Source: Brevibacterium picturae
GTDB taxonomy: Bacteria; Actinomycetota; Actinomycetes; Actinomycetales; Brevibacteriaceae
NCBI RefSeq assembly: GCF_900105045.1
Contig: NZ_LT629739.1
Coordinates: forward strand, 4,340,001-4,404,000
DNA length: 64,000 bases
Direction of reading: 5' to 3'
Part shown: positions 18,416 to 26,538 of the stretch, in pieces
Position numbering within the stretch: the first letter of the stretch is position 1
How the letters are laid out: the number at the start of each line of letters is the position of its first letter
Notes under the pieces: generated by a model
Told to the model about the DNA's origin: nothing
The model's input: the letters and a program-made list of their open reading frames with translations, nothing else
Databases searched by the model: none
Program-made: the position numbers and the translations under genes

Positions 18416-18423
18416 GACTCACC

Positions 18424-18446
18424 TCGCCTGATCAGGCGAATAGACT
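18424..18446 (+). promoter_or_regulatory. Perfect 16-bp palindrome upstream of the permease, with -10
   Basis: TCGCCTGATCAGGCGA at 18424-18439 is perfectly symmetric, and TAGACT at 18441-18446 could be the -10 of the permease gene. The palindrome would cover the spacer, as an operator does. It also lies nine bases after the ligase stop and could work as a small terminator. Confidence 0.4.
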
Positions 18447-18511
18447 GCTCTGGGCATTGAACGCAAGACGAGCAGACGCCGCAGCCTGAGGGCAGGCGGA
18501 TGAGGAGACGA

Positions 18512-19918
18512 ATGGTGGCATCCCACGACGAGGCGACACCTGCTTCCAGCCCTTTCGACGGCTGGCGGGGCTGGAAGCAGCACGGAGACGGCAAAACGAT
18601 ACGACCCGGTGAGTCCGTCCTCCCGGAGGAACGGTTGAGCTGGCCGCGGACCGTGGGCATCGGGGCACAGCATGTCGTGGCCATGTTCGGTGCAACGTTC
18701 CTCGTGCCGCTGCTGACCGGCTTCCCGCCCTCGACGACGCTGTTCTTCACCGCCATCGGCACACTGCTCTTCCTGCTCATCACCAAGGGAATGATGCCCT
18801 CGTATCTGGGGGCGTCGTTCGGACTGCTGGCACCCATCGGTGCCGTCACCGGATTCTCGGCCACCTCCGGTGACGACCTTGAGCCGCATGCCATGGCGCT
18901 CGCTCAGGGCGGGATCATCTCCGTCGGCGTGACTCTCGCGCTGGTGGGCATCGTCGTTCATTTCGCGGGAGTGCGTTGGATCGAGGTCACGATGCCACCG
19001 GTCGTCACCGGCGCCATCGTGGCTCTCATCGGGCTCAACCTGGCACCGGCTGCCTGGGACTGGGTGAAGGAAGCTCCTCTGACCGCCGTGATCACGATCG
19101 TCACGATTCTGGTCACAAGCGTGCTGTTTCGGGGGATGCTCGGACGCCTCTCCATCCTCATCGGCGTCCTCGTCGGCTACGGTGCCGCATGGGTGCAGGG
19201 CCAGATCCATTTCACCACTGTCGGTCAAGCCGACTGGGTCGGGCTGCCTGAATTCCACGCACCGGCCTTCGACTTGGGCTACCTGGGACTCTTTCTGCCT
19301 GTCGTCTTCGTCCTCATCGCCGAGAACATCGGACATGTGAAGTCCGTGTCGGCCATGACCGGCCGCGATCTCGACAAGGTCACCGGCAGAACCCTGTTCG
19401 CCGACGGTTTCTCGACGATTCTCGCCGGTTCCGGAGGAGGTTCGGGAACGACGACCTATGCGGAGAACATCGGCGTCATGGCCGCGACTCGAATCTTCTC
19501 CACGGCCGCGTATCTGTGTGCGGGCATCATCGCTCTGGTCCTCAGTCTCCTGCCGAAGTTCGGGGAGATCATCGCGACCATCCCACCCGGGGTCCTCGGC
19601 GGGGCGGCAACCGTTCTCTACGGAATGATCGGTCTGCTGGGTGTGCGCATCTGGGTGGAGAACAGGGTCGACTTCTCCAACCCGATCAACCTCAACACCG
19701 CTGCCGTTGCGCTCATCGTCGCAATCGCCAACTTCACCTGGACTCCTGGAGATCTTCAGTTCGAAGGCATCGCACTCGGATCAGCCTCGGCGATCATCAT
19801 CTATCAGGTCATGCGCGCCATCGCGAAATGGCGCGGCACCGATCCGGACGATCCGACTGAAAGCGGTTCCGAGGGAGAAGCGCAGTCTCCGGCACAGTCT
19901 CCGCCCACGTCGACTTAG
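18512..19918 (+). CDS. uraA: Uracil/xanthine permease (NCS2 family)
   Basis: A membrane transporter of about 468 residues with the 14-segment NCS2 layout. The first segments (GIGAQHVVAMFGATFLVPLLTGF) contain the family QH motif, and LIAENIGHVKSVSAMTG with the following GFSTILAGSGGGSGTTTYAENIG match the segment 8-10 region of UraA with its substrate Glu. It most likely imports uracil with protons; xanthine cannot be excluded. I chose ATG 18512 because GAGGAG lies at 18502-18507; ATG 18500 is four codons upstream. A strong terminator follows. Confidence 0.9.
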   Translation: MVASHDEATPASSPFDGWRGWKQHGDGKTIRPGESVLPEERLSWPRTVGIGAQHVVAMFGATFLVPLLTGFPPSTTLFFTAIGTLLFLLITKGMMPSYLGASFGLLAPIGAVTGFSATSGDDLEPHAMALAQGGIISVGVTLALVGIVVHFAGVRWIEVTMPPVVTGAIVALIGLNLAPAAWDWVKEAPLTAVITIVTILVTSVLFRGMLGRLSILIGVLVGYGAAWVQGQIHFTTVGQADWVGLPEFHAPAFDLGYLGLFLPVVFVLIAENIGHVKSVSAMTGRDLDKVTGRTLFADGFSTILAGSGGGSGTTTYAENIGVMAATRIFSTAAYLCAGIIALVLSLLPKFGEIIATIPPGVLGGAATVLYGMIGLLGVRIWVENRVDFSNPINLNTAAVALIVAIANFTWTPGDLQFEGIALGSASAIIIYQVMRAIAKWRGTDPDDPTESGSEGEAQSPAQSPPTST

Positions 19919-19948
19919 GCTGCCTTCTGCCCGCACTCCGCAGACAGC

Positions 19949-19988
19949 AAACGGGCGGCAGGTGCAATCGCGCACCTGCCGCCCGTTT
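19949..19988. terminator. Terminator between uraA and the YceI gene
   Basis: A perfect 17-bp inverted repeat (19949-19965 with 19972-19988) with a six-base loop, A-rich at its left end and T-rich at its right end, so it can serve both convergent genes. Confidence 0.88.
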
Positions 19989-20016
19989 CCGTGGACATCT
20001 ATCTCTGTCCGAGCAA

Positions 20017-20562
20017 CTACTCCTGGATCAGTGCCAACTCGAATTCCAAGGTGATCTTGTCGCTGACGAGAACGCCTCCGGAGTCAAGCTTGGTGTTCCA
20101 GGTCACGCCCCAGTCCTTGCGATCGATGCGGCGCTTGCCTTCAAGCCCGACCCTGAGCACACCGTTCTGGTCACGATCGACGCCGAGGAGCTCAAGCGGA
20201 ATCGACACGGACCGGGTGACGTCCCGAATCGTCAGATCGCCATTGACGATGTAGCTGCCTTCCTCGACCTCATCGACTCCGGTGCTCGTGAACGTGATCT
20301 TCGGATACTTCTCGACGTCGAAGAAGTCCGCACTTCGCAGGTGAGCATCGCGGTCCGGGGTGCGCGTATCGACACTGTCGACATCGATGGAGATCGTTGC
20401 CTCGGTCTTGGACAGGTCGTCAGCATCGATGCTCACGACGCCTTCAACGACGTTGAACGCTCCGCGGATCCGCGAAACCATCGCGTGTCGGGTCGAGAAT
20501 CCGAGGCGAGTATGCATGGGATCGATGACCCATGTTCCTGTCAGCTGTTCTTCGGTAGACAT
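20017..20562 (-). CDS. YceI family lipid-binding protein
   Basis: A 181-residue protein of the YceI-like lipocalin-shaped family, which binds polyisoprenoid or other amphipathic lipids. The family pattern is clear: GTWVIDPMHTRLGFSTRHAMVSRIRGAF at the start, DAHLRSADFFDVEKYPKITF in the middle, and GDLTIRDVTRSVSIPLELLG then KRRIDRKDWGVTWN near the end. No signal peptide precedes the domain, so it is cytoplasmic. The ATG at 20562 has AAGGAG upstream; an in-frame start 28 codons earlier adds nothing conserved. Confidence 0.92.
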   Translation of the reverse strand: MSTEEQLTGTWVIDPMHTRLGFSTRHAMVSRIRGAFNVVEGVVSIDADDLSKTEATISIDVDSVDTRTPDRDAHLRSADFFDVEKYPKITFTSTGVDEVEEGSYIVNGDLTIRDVTRSVSIPLELLGVDRDQNGVLRVGLEGKRRIDRKDWGVTWNTKLDSGGVLVSDKITLEFELALIQE

Positions 20563-20801
20563 GATGGCGCTCCTTTGGCCGAATGAAGATCGTAGAAACC
20601 CGGTGGTGGGGGCCCAGATCAGTGCTGTGGGCGTACCGGTGGACACATAGATTCAGCCTATCGGCTTTGCGGCCGCGCTGTCATGTTGAAAGCGCAATTG
20701 TGTCTTAACTGATGCGGGTTGCAGCCGCGCAGATGAGCTGGGTCAGCGGCGAAGGTTGAGTGATCGGGTTCCATCGAGCGAGAGCCTGAGGAGCGGAAAG
20801 G

Positions 20802-20875
20802 TGGGCCCAGAGGGACTTGAACCCCCGACCCTCTCGGTGTAAACGAGATGCTCTAGCCAACTGAGCTATAGGCCC
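20802..20875 (-). tRNA. tRNA-Val (anticodon UAC)
   Basis: On the minus strand the acceptor GGGCCTA pairs with the 3' TGGGCCC and A73 is the discriminator. The D arm (AGCTCAGTTGGCTAGAGC), the anticodon loop with TAC, and the GGTTCAAGTCC T-loop are all present. CCA is not encoded. Confidence 0.95.
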
Positions 20876-21037
20876 CACTGCAGGTTCGCAACAATGCTCG
20901 CGAACGTGCTAGATCAGTATGCCATATGGCAGGCGAGCAGATGAAATGCGCTGAGAGTTGCAGACAGTCTCACCGTCGGAAGCGGGAGCCCTTCCCGAAT
21001 CGGCGGGGTCGTGAGTCCGTCTTCCATTCTGGGAAAC

Positions 21038-21529
21038 TCAACCATCGTCAGCACTGAGCAAACGGGCCGTGGCTATCGCGAATTCCTCACCGGAATCCGC
21101 CGACTCAATGCCGAAGAGTCGGCGATTCTGTTCGATCGCCACAACACCCAGCGCATGTGCCATCACACCGTGCGAAACCGCGTGACCCAGGGACTCGACG
21201 CTCAAAGCGTCGGGAGTCACTTCGCCGGGGGCGATCGAGTAGCCCAGCAGCATGATCTCAGCACCGTCACGGTATGAGAGAAGGATCTCCCTCAGCCCCA
21301 TCGCAGTCACCTGCGGATCAGAAGGCAGCGGACAGCGGGCGTTGATCTCGGCGTTCATCCGTGTCGCGATGAGGACGAAGAGCTCCTGCTTGTCCTTGAC
21401 ATGCCAATACAGGGCGGAGGGCTGAACGTCGAGCTCACGGGCCAGCCTGCGCATCGACAGATCACCCAAACCGTAGCGTGACAGGATGTCGAGGGCGGTT
21501 GTCGTGATGCTCCCGGCAGTCAGTGCCAA
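21038..21529 (-). CDS. TetR-family regulator
   Basis: A 163-residue repressor. The helix-turn-helix lies at about 20-45 (LGDLSMRRLARELDVQPSALYWHVKDKQEL), with LYWHV, the recognition-helix motif of TetR proteins. The rest looks like a short TetR_C-type ligand domain (ALYWHVKDKQELF...HAVSHGVMAHALGVVAIEQNRRLFGIE). It is shorter than the usual 190-210 residues, with the trim in the C-terminal domain. The effector is unknown. It diverges from tRNA-Pro and no drug pump is adjacent, so the target is not clear from position. Confidence 0.88.
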   Translation of the reverse strand: MALTAGSITTTALDILSRYGLGDLSMRRLARELDVQPSALYWHVKDKQELFVLIATRMNAEINARCPLPSDPQVTAMGLREILLSYRDGAEIMLLGYSIAPGEVTPDALSVESLGHAVSHGVMAHALGVVAIEQNRRLFGIESADSGEEFAIATARLLSADDG

Positions 21530-21611
21530 TGAGACGTTCCTTCCGTTCGCAGATGGTCGACCGTGCCGATTTTTCAGAACGCGTCACCATCGCTATAGTA
21601 GTTCCTGGTCA

Positions 21612-21688
21612 CGGGATATAGCGCAGCTTGGTAGCGCGCCTCGTTCGGGACGAGGAGGTCGTGGGTTCGAATCCCGCTATCCCGACCA
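21612..21688 (+). tRNA. tRNA-Pro (anticodon CGG)
   Basis: The acceptor CGGGATA pairs with TATCCCG, the anticodon loop is TTCGGGA with CGG, and the T-loop is GGTTCGAATCC. CCA is encoded at 21686-21688. A TATAGT at 21594-21599 is a likely -10. Confidence 0.96.
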
Positions 21689-21718
21689 TGAGGAGGTACC
21701 TCCCGTTTGCGGGGAATG

Positions 21719-21756
21719 TGTCGCGACATCGTTTCTACGATGTCGCGACATTTTTT
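21719..21756 (+). terminator. Intrinsic terminator after tRNA-Pro
   Basis: A perfect 14-bp stem (21719-21732 with 21737-21750) with a four-base loop is followed by six T. It is the clearest U-tract terminator in the window. Confidence 0.93.
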
Positions 21757-21831
21757 GTCCCCTGTGCGGCCGCAGTGAAGATTCCTCCTGGTCACAGCCA
21801 TCGGAATCCTCACTGACGCTCATCTGAACGA

Positions 21832-22176
21832 TCAGCTGACGTCGGTTCGAATGGTCAGCAGGAAGGCAACGTCCTCATGCGCGGTGACGGAGTGACGCTG
21901 CGGAGGGATCGTCATGAGGTCACCGCTGCGAAGTTCCCACGTCTCCTCCGCAGCTGACAGTGCCACGCTCCCCTTCAGCACCTGCAGGGTTGCCTCCGGC
22001 GGCGAGTCATGCTCGGCCATTGTGGTTCCTGCGGTCAGTGTCAACAGGGCCTGTTTGAGATATTGACCGCTGTAGACTCCGTGTGCGGCCCGTCCGCTGT
22101 TGGCACTTCGAGCCTTATTCAGAAGCTCGTCAGTGAGTTCGGCGAGGTTCTGCGTGTGTGAATTGTCGGTCATCAT
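21832..22176 (-). CDS. Small cupin protein
   Basis: A 114-residue single-domain cupin. The first cupin motif is imperfect (TLTAGTTMAEHDSPPEATLQVLKGSV) and the second is RSGDLMTIPPQRHSVTAHEDVAFLL, with one His retained in each. It probably binds a metal or small ligand in the cytoplasm. It is divergent from a DUF2249-cupin gene, with 158 bases between, so the two may share a promoter region and a process. The start is the first of two adjacent ATG codons, with AGGAC upstream. Confidence 0.8.
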   Translation of the reverse strand: MMTDNSHTQNLAELTDELLNKARSANSGRAAHGVYSGQYLKQALLTLTAGTTMAEHDSPPEATLQVLKGSVALSAAEETWELRSGDLMTIPPQRHSVTAHEDVAFLLTIRTDVS

Positions 22177-22334
22177 CAGTCCTGTTCTGCGCGTTCGACG
22201 GCTGCCTGTTCGTCACCCACCGTATCGAGCGACCGTTTCAGTCGATGCCTGGTCACATGAAATCATGTTTCCGCCTTGCAGTTCTGATGCTAGCTTGTAG
22301 TTGATCGACCCCAGACCGGCATTGGAGACTGCAT

Positions 22335-22934
22335 ATGGCCGAGAGCCCCAGGCCCGAAACCATCGATGTGCGGACGGTGCCGAAGCCCGAGCGGCATCCG
22401 CTCATCATGGAGGCCTATCAGAGGCTCGACGTCGGCTCCGGCCTCATCCTCATCAACGACCACGAACCCAAGAACCTCAAGATCGAGATGGAAGCAGAGT
22501 TCGCCGAGGCGCTTGGGTGGGAATCGAAGCCGTCGGAGGACGGGGACTTCCGGGTCCTCATCAGCAAACGAGCAGCGACACCTCTCCCCCGCGTTCTCGC
22601 AGATGTGGGCGAACTGGGTGGTGTTGCCGAGAACTCCGGATCCGTGTGGCAGCTCCAGCCTCTGCAGCGCGATCTCGATGCGAACATCATCGCCCTGTCT
22701 CCTGGTGGTGAGATCAAGGAACACAGGGGGCCGGAACTCGACGTTCTCATCCATGTCCTCGATGGCGGCGGAACCCTCGAGACAGAGCTGACCACGATCC
22801 CTCTCACACCCGGCCAGATCGTGTGGCTGCCGCGTCGCTCTCAGCGGCGCTTCCTGGCCGATGCAACGCTGGGCCTGCGATACTTCTCAGTCCATCAGCG
22901 CAAACAGGGACTGACGATCACCAGCCGCCACTGA
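22335..22934 (+). CDS. DUF2249-cupin fusion protein
   Basis: A 199-residue protein. Residues about 10-78 match the DUF2249 fold (PETIDVRTVPKPERHPLIMEAY...LGSGLILINDHEP-like, then WESKPSEDGDFRVLISKR). Residues about 95-195 are a cupin (LSPGGEIKEHRGPELDVLIHVLDG, then LTPGQIVWLPRRSQRRF). DUF2249 proteins are often tied to nitrogen-oxide or redox stress, and cupin fusions of this type occur in actinobacteria. The role here is not known. It is divergent from a second cupin gene. The start is ATG 22335. Confidence 0.8.
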   Translation: MAESPRPETIDVRTVPKPERHPLIMEAYQRLDVGSGLILINDHEPKNLKIEMEAEFAEALGWESKPSEDGDFRVLISKRAATPLPRVLADVGELGGVAENSGSVWQLQPLQRDLDANIIALSPGGEIKEHRGPELDVLIHVLDGGGTLETELTTIPLTPGQIVWLPRRSQRRFLADATLGLRYFSVHQRKQGLTITSRH

Positions 22935-23015
22935 GCCTCATGGCGGATACGGAGAACTCGACAGTCATGCGTGACCACGACTGTGCGACCATGACGCACA
23001 CGCGCAACGCTGCGC

Positions 23016-23444
23016 TCAGAGCGCGGACTCGGGATCGTCGCGCCGTTCGAAGGCGATACTGATGAGTCTGCGCAGCACCGCCTCGTCGATGTCGGCCAAC
23101 TTGCGCACATACACGCATCCGGCACCTTCGGTGTACGTGCCGAGGCTGGGCAGCAGCGCGGCCCCAGCCGATGAGTCTTTGAGCCCGTAGAGCGAGAGCT
23201 GAGCCTTGCGCGGTGAGAATCCTGTCTTGGGCCACACGCCACGATTGCGCGGATTCGACGGTGAGATGTACTCGTACTGTCCGTAGCCCACGATCGATGG
23301 CCCCCACATCACGGGCTTCACACCGGTGACCTCGGTGAAGATCGCCCCCAACACAATCCCGTCTTCGCGACGCTTGTTGGGGGTGGCCTGCGCGAGGAAC
23401 TCATCAACGTCGGCACCGGTGGGCTGAGTCTTCTGTGTCGTCAT
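23016..23444 (-). CDS. DUF1801 domain protein
   Basis: A 142-residue cytoplasmic protein. The pattern of KRREDGIVLGAIFTEVTGVKPVMWGPSIVGYG, then FSPRKAQLSLYG and GCVYVRKLADIDEAVLRRLI, is the DUF1801 (YdhG-like) family, whose function is unknown. Length is typical. The ATG at 23444 is the natural start. It lies between the DUF2249-cupin gene and an Lrp-type regulator on the same strand as the latter. Confidence 0.85.
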   Translation of the reverse strand: MTTQKTQPTGADVDEFLAQATPNKRREDGIVLGAIFTEVTGVKPVMWGPSIVGYGQYEYISPSNPRNRGVWPKTGFSPRKAQLSLYGLKDSSAGAALLPSLGTYTEGAGCVYVRKLADIDEAVLRRLISIAFERRDDPESAL

Positions 23445-23490
23445 GGCTCAATTATGGACTCTCTGCAGTGGTGAGGCACCGCAGCGATGC

Positions 23491-23967
23491 TCAGGCACCG
23501 TCGGGAATCCACGAGGTGCCGTCCTGAACCTTGTAGATGAGATTGGTCCGGGTATGGGCGACAGCAGGATACCGGGTGAGGTAGTCGAGGACGAAGGACT
23601 GGACCGCCTCGGTGTCGGTGGCGACGATGTGGAGCAGATAGTCATCGGCACCGGCCATGTGGTACATCCGCACGACTCCGGGAAACTGCGGAGCCGCCGC
23701 GGTGAAGGCATCGATCTCCGCCCGGTCGTGCTTGGCCAGACGAATCGAGATCAGCGCCTGCAGCGGAATGCCTACAGCCGCGGCATCGATGTCGACACGA
23801 AACCCTTTGATCACGCCCAGGGTCCGCAATCGTTTGAGACGAAGCGAGACCGTGGATTCCGAGATCCCCACAGCGGTGGCCAAGACGGTGCCGGAAGCTC
23901 TGGCGTCTTCGCCAAGCGCCGTGAGCAGCCGTCGATCGATATCATCGAGTTCCACTTTCTGCGACAT
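23491..23967 (-). CDS. Lrp/AsnC-family regulator
   Basis: A 158-residue DNA-binding protein. The N-terminal helix-turn-helix (about 7-60) has LDDIDRRLLTALGEDARASGTVLATAVGISESTVSLRLKRL, and the C-terminal RAM effector domain (about 70-150) has LAKHDRAEIDAF and VRMYHMAGADDYLLHIVATD. Such proteins sense amino acids. It is divergent from a methionine gamma-lyase gene across about 109 bases, so methionine or another amino acid is a natural effector, by inference. Confidence 0.93.
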   Translation of the reverse strand: MSQKVELDDIDRRLLTALGEDARASGTVLATAVGISESTVSLRLKRLRTLGVIKGFRVDIDAAAVGIPLQALISIRLAKHDRAEIDAFTAAAPQFPGVVRMYHMAGADDYLLHIVATDTEAVQSFVLDYLTRYPAVAHTRTNLIYKVQDGTSWIPDGA

Positions 23968-24076
23968 GCCTCACAGTCTGGCACATGACGATCAAGGATC
24001 TTCGAGCAGATCATGGAAAATCACAGATACTTGACGGTTGTTTGCAGTTCGTAGCAGGTATGGCTTGAATGCTCAC

Positions 24077-25258
24077 ATGAACTCAATGCACCCAGAAACA
24101 CTCATGGTCCACGGCGGGATGGATGGCCTCACAGAGGCGGGCGTCCACGTTCCGGCCATCGACCTCTCGACGACCAACCCCGTCAACGATGTCGCCACCG
24201 GTGGCGACTCCTACGAATGGCTCGCCACCGGCCATGCGCTCAAGGACGGCGACTCGGCCGTCTATCAGCGCCTGTGGCAGCCCGGCGTCGCGCGCTTCGA
24301 AACGGCCCTGGCCGAACTCGAACACGCAGACGAAGCAGTCGCCTTCGCAACCGGCATGGCCGCCATGACGGCGGCACTCCTCGCGGCAGTCAACGCCGGA
24401 ACGCCCCACATCGTCGCGGTGCGTCCGCTCTATGGCGGCAGCGATCACCTCCTCGAAACCGGCCTGCTGGGCACGACGGTCACCTGGGCGAAGGAAGCAG
24501 AGATCGCCTCGGCGATCCAAGACGACACTGGACTCGTCATCGTCGAGACCCCGGCCAACCCCAGCCTCGACCTTGTCGATCTCGACAGCGTCGTTGCCGC
24601 CGCCGGCACCGTTCCGGTGCTCGTGGACAACACCTTCTGCACTCCGGTCCTCCAACAGCCCATCAGACACGGTGCAGCATTGGTCCTCCACAGCGCGACG
24701 AAGTACCTCGGCGGACACGGAGACGCCATGGGCGGCATCATCGCCACCAACTCCGACTGGGCTATGCGCCTGCGTCAGGTCCGAGCGATCACGGGAGCCC
24801 TGCTGCACCCGATGGGCGCCTACCTCCTCCACCGAGGACTGCGCACCCTGGCCGTGCGCATGCGCGCGGCACAGACGACCGCGGGTGAACTGGCCGAGCG
24901 TCTGGCAGCGCACCCGGCGATCACAGCTGTCCACTACCCGGGTCTGAACGGGCAGGATCCGCGCGGGCTGCTCGGGCGCCAGATGTCCGGAGGCGGCGCA
25001 ATGATCGCACTGGAACTCGCCGGCGGATTCGACGCGGCACGCAGCTTCGTCGAACACTGCAGCCTCGTCGTCCACGCAGTGTCCCTCGGCGGTGCCGACA
25101 CGCTCATCCAGCACCCGGCATCGCTGACCCACAGGCCGGTCGCGGCCACGGCCAAACCCGGCGACGGTCTCATCCGGCTCTCTGTCGGTCTCGAACACGT
25201 CGATGACCTGGAAGATGATCTCATCGCCGCCCTCGACGCGAGCAGGGCAGCTGCCTGA
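24077..25258 (+). CDS. mgl: Methionine gamma-lyase (cystathionine gamma-lyase family)
   Basis: A 393-residue PLP enzyme of the Cys/Met metabolism family. The PLP lysine is in LVLHSATKYLGGHGD, with VIVETPANPSLDLVDL and VLVDNTFCTP before it. The family covers cystathionine lyases and synthases as well as methionine gamma-lyase. I favour the latter because of the divergent Lrp regulator, the absence of other methionine genes nearby, and the known Brevibacterium enzyme, which releases methanethiol, ammonia and 2-oxobutyrate. I place the start at ATG 24077; an ATG nine bases on is possible. Confidence 0.8.
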   Translation: MNSMHPETLMVHGGMDGLTEAGVHVPAIDLSTTNPVNDVATGGDSYEWLATGHALKDGDSAVYQRLWQPGVARFETALAELEHADEAVAFATGMAAMTAALLAAVNAGTPHIVAVRPLYGGSDHLLETGLLGTTVTWAKEAEIASAIQDDTGLVIVETPANPSLDLVDLDSVVAAAGTVPVLVDNTFCTPVLQQPIRHGAALVLHSATKYLGGHGDAMGGIIATNSDWAMRLRQVRAITGALLHPMGAYLLHRGLRTLAVRMRAAQTTAGELAERLAAHPAITAVHYPGLNGQDPRGLLGRQMSGGGAMIALELAGGFDAARSFVEHCSLVVHAVSLGGADTLIQHPASLTHRPVAATAKPGDGLIRLSVGLEHVDDLEDDLIAALDASRAAA

Positions 25259-25313
25259 ACCGACGGATTCGACCCGGCTGGACGTCCAGGCCGAGTCTTC
25301 TTCGCCCGCCTCG

Positions 25314-25344
25314 TTGACATTGACGCGACGTCAACTTCTAAGCT
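25314..25344 (+). promoter_or_regulatory. MerR-type promoter with 19-bp spacer
   Basis: TTGACA (25314-25319) and TAAGCT (25339-25344) are separated by 19 bases, the stretched spacing that MerR-family activators correct. An operator-like repeat, TTGACG-n3-CGTCAA (25320-25334), lies in the spacer. The gene it drives is itself a MerR protein, so autoregulation is the simplest reading. Confidence 0.75.
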
Positions 25345-25351
25345 GATCGTC

Positions 25352-26104
25352 ATGGACTGGTCCATAAAGGAAACAGCGCGGATGACGGGGACGACGAGCC
25401 GAACACTGCGTCACTATGACGCGATCGGACTGCTGCCGCCGACGTACATCGCCGACAACGGCTACCGATACTACGACGAGAGCGGGCTGGTGCGCCTCCA
25501 GCGCATCCTCCTGCTCAAGGAACTCGGGATGTCTTTGGCCCGGATCGCTGAGGTGCTCGAGAGCACCGAGGATCCGATTGCGGCATTGTCCGACCACGTG
25601 CACAGCCTCGGACGCGAGCGTGCCCGGATCGATCGGCAGATCGTCTCCGTCACCGCGACCATCGCACGATTGGAAGCAGGTGAACCTCTCATGGCAGAGG
25701 AGATGTTCGATGGATTCGACCATCGAGTGCACAAGGAAGAAGTCACACGACGCTGGGGCCGTGAGGCCTATGAGGCATCCGCCGGGTGGTGGGAGTCTCT
25801 CAGTCCCGACGATAGGCAGTCGTGGAAGGCCGATGTTGAACGGCTGAGTCAGGACTGGATGAAGGCCGCCGAGGCGGGGGCCGGCCCCGAATCGGATCGT
25901 TGCCAGGATCTAGCGCGCCGTCACGTGCAGTGGCTCAGTGCCACACCGGGGACACCGGCGCATGATCCCGGCGGTGACCTCGACGGCTACGTCCGCGGTC
26001 TCGCCGATATGTACGTCAGTGATCCGCGGTTCGGCGCCAACTACGGTGGCGTGGCGGGGGCGGAGTTGGTTCGAGACTCACTCAACCTCTACCTCGACGC
26101 CTGA
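25352..26104 (+). CDS. MerR-family regulator with TipAS-like domain
   Basis: A 250-residue activator. The N-terminal MerR helix-turn-helix (about 1-75: WSIKETARMTGTTSRTLRHYDAIGLLPP) is followed by a coiled-coil linker to about 110 (LGRERARIDRQIVSVTATIARLEAG). The C-terminal domain (about 115-250), with RWGREAYEASAGWWESLSPDDRQ, is the TipAS thiopeptide/multidrug-binding fold. Streptomyces TipA activates its own promoter on binding thiopeptides. The 19-bp promoter upstream supports such control. The stop touches the end of the convergent HIT gene. Confidence 0.9.
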   Translation: MDWSIKETARMTGTTSRTLRHYDAIGLLPPTYIADNGYRYYDESGLVRLQRILLLKELGMSLARIAEVLESTEDPIAALSDHVHSLGRERARIDRQIVSVTATIARLEAGEPLMAEEMFDGFDHRVHKEEVTRRWGREAYEASAGWWESLSPDDRQSWKADVERLSQDWMKAAEAGAGPESDRCQDLARRHVQWLSATPGTPAHDPGGDLDGYVRGLADMYVSDPRFGANYGGVAGAELVRDSLNLYLDA

Positions 26105-26509
26105 TCAGGACTGCTGTTCCAGGGCTCGCCGAATCTTCTCGGCGGGCCCTGCCAGCGCTTCGGGGCTCTGCATGGGGGCACGGTCCGAGATGTCGAAGTC
26201 GTCCATCGAGTTCGTCGCCAAGACGTGGATATGCAGATGCGGGACCTCGTATCCGACGACCAGCATGCCGATCCGCTCGCAGTCGAAAGCCTCCTGCTGG
26301 GCGCGACCGACCTGACGTGCCACCTTCATCAGGTGATTGAGCAGGTCCTGGTCCGCGTCGATCCAATGCGAGATCTCTTCCCTGGGCACGACCATAACGT
26401 GGCCCTCGGTCATCGGTGCGACATCGAGGAACGCGACGCACACATCATCCTGGTAGACGAAGGTGCCGGGAATCTCGCCGTTGATGATCTTGGTGAAGAT
26501 GGTAGCCAT
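26105..26509 (-). CDS. HIT family hydrolase
   Basis: A 134-residue protein of the histidine-triad family, cleaving nucleotide-linked phosphates. The triad HLHIHV lies in the middle of VPHLHIHVLATN; the N-terminal FTKIINGEIPGTFVYQDDVCVAFLDVAPMTEGHVMVVPRE is the Hint-type half. The exact substrate is not deducible. The ATG at 26509 is preceded by AAGGAGGAA. It is convergent with the TipA-like gene, its stop directly adjoining. Confidence 0.93.
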   Translation of the reverse strand: MATIFTKIINGEIPGTFVYQDDVCVAFLDVAPMTEGHVMVVPREEISHWIDADQDLLNHLMKVARQVGRAQQEAFDCERIGMLVVGYEVPHLHIHVLATNSMDDFDISDRAPMQSPEALAGPAEKIRRALEQQS

Positions 26510-26538
26510 GGTTCATTCCTCCTTGGACGATCTGAGAG

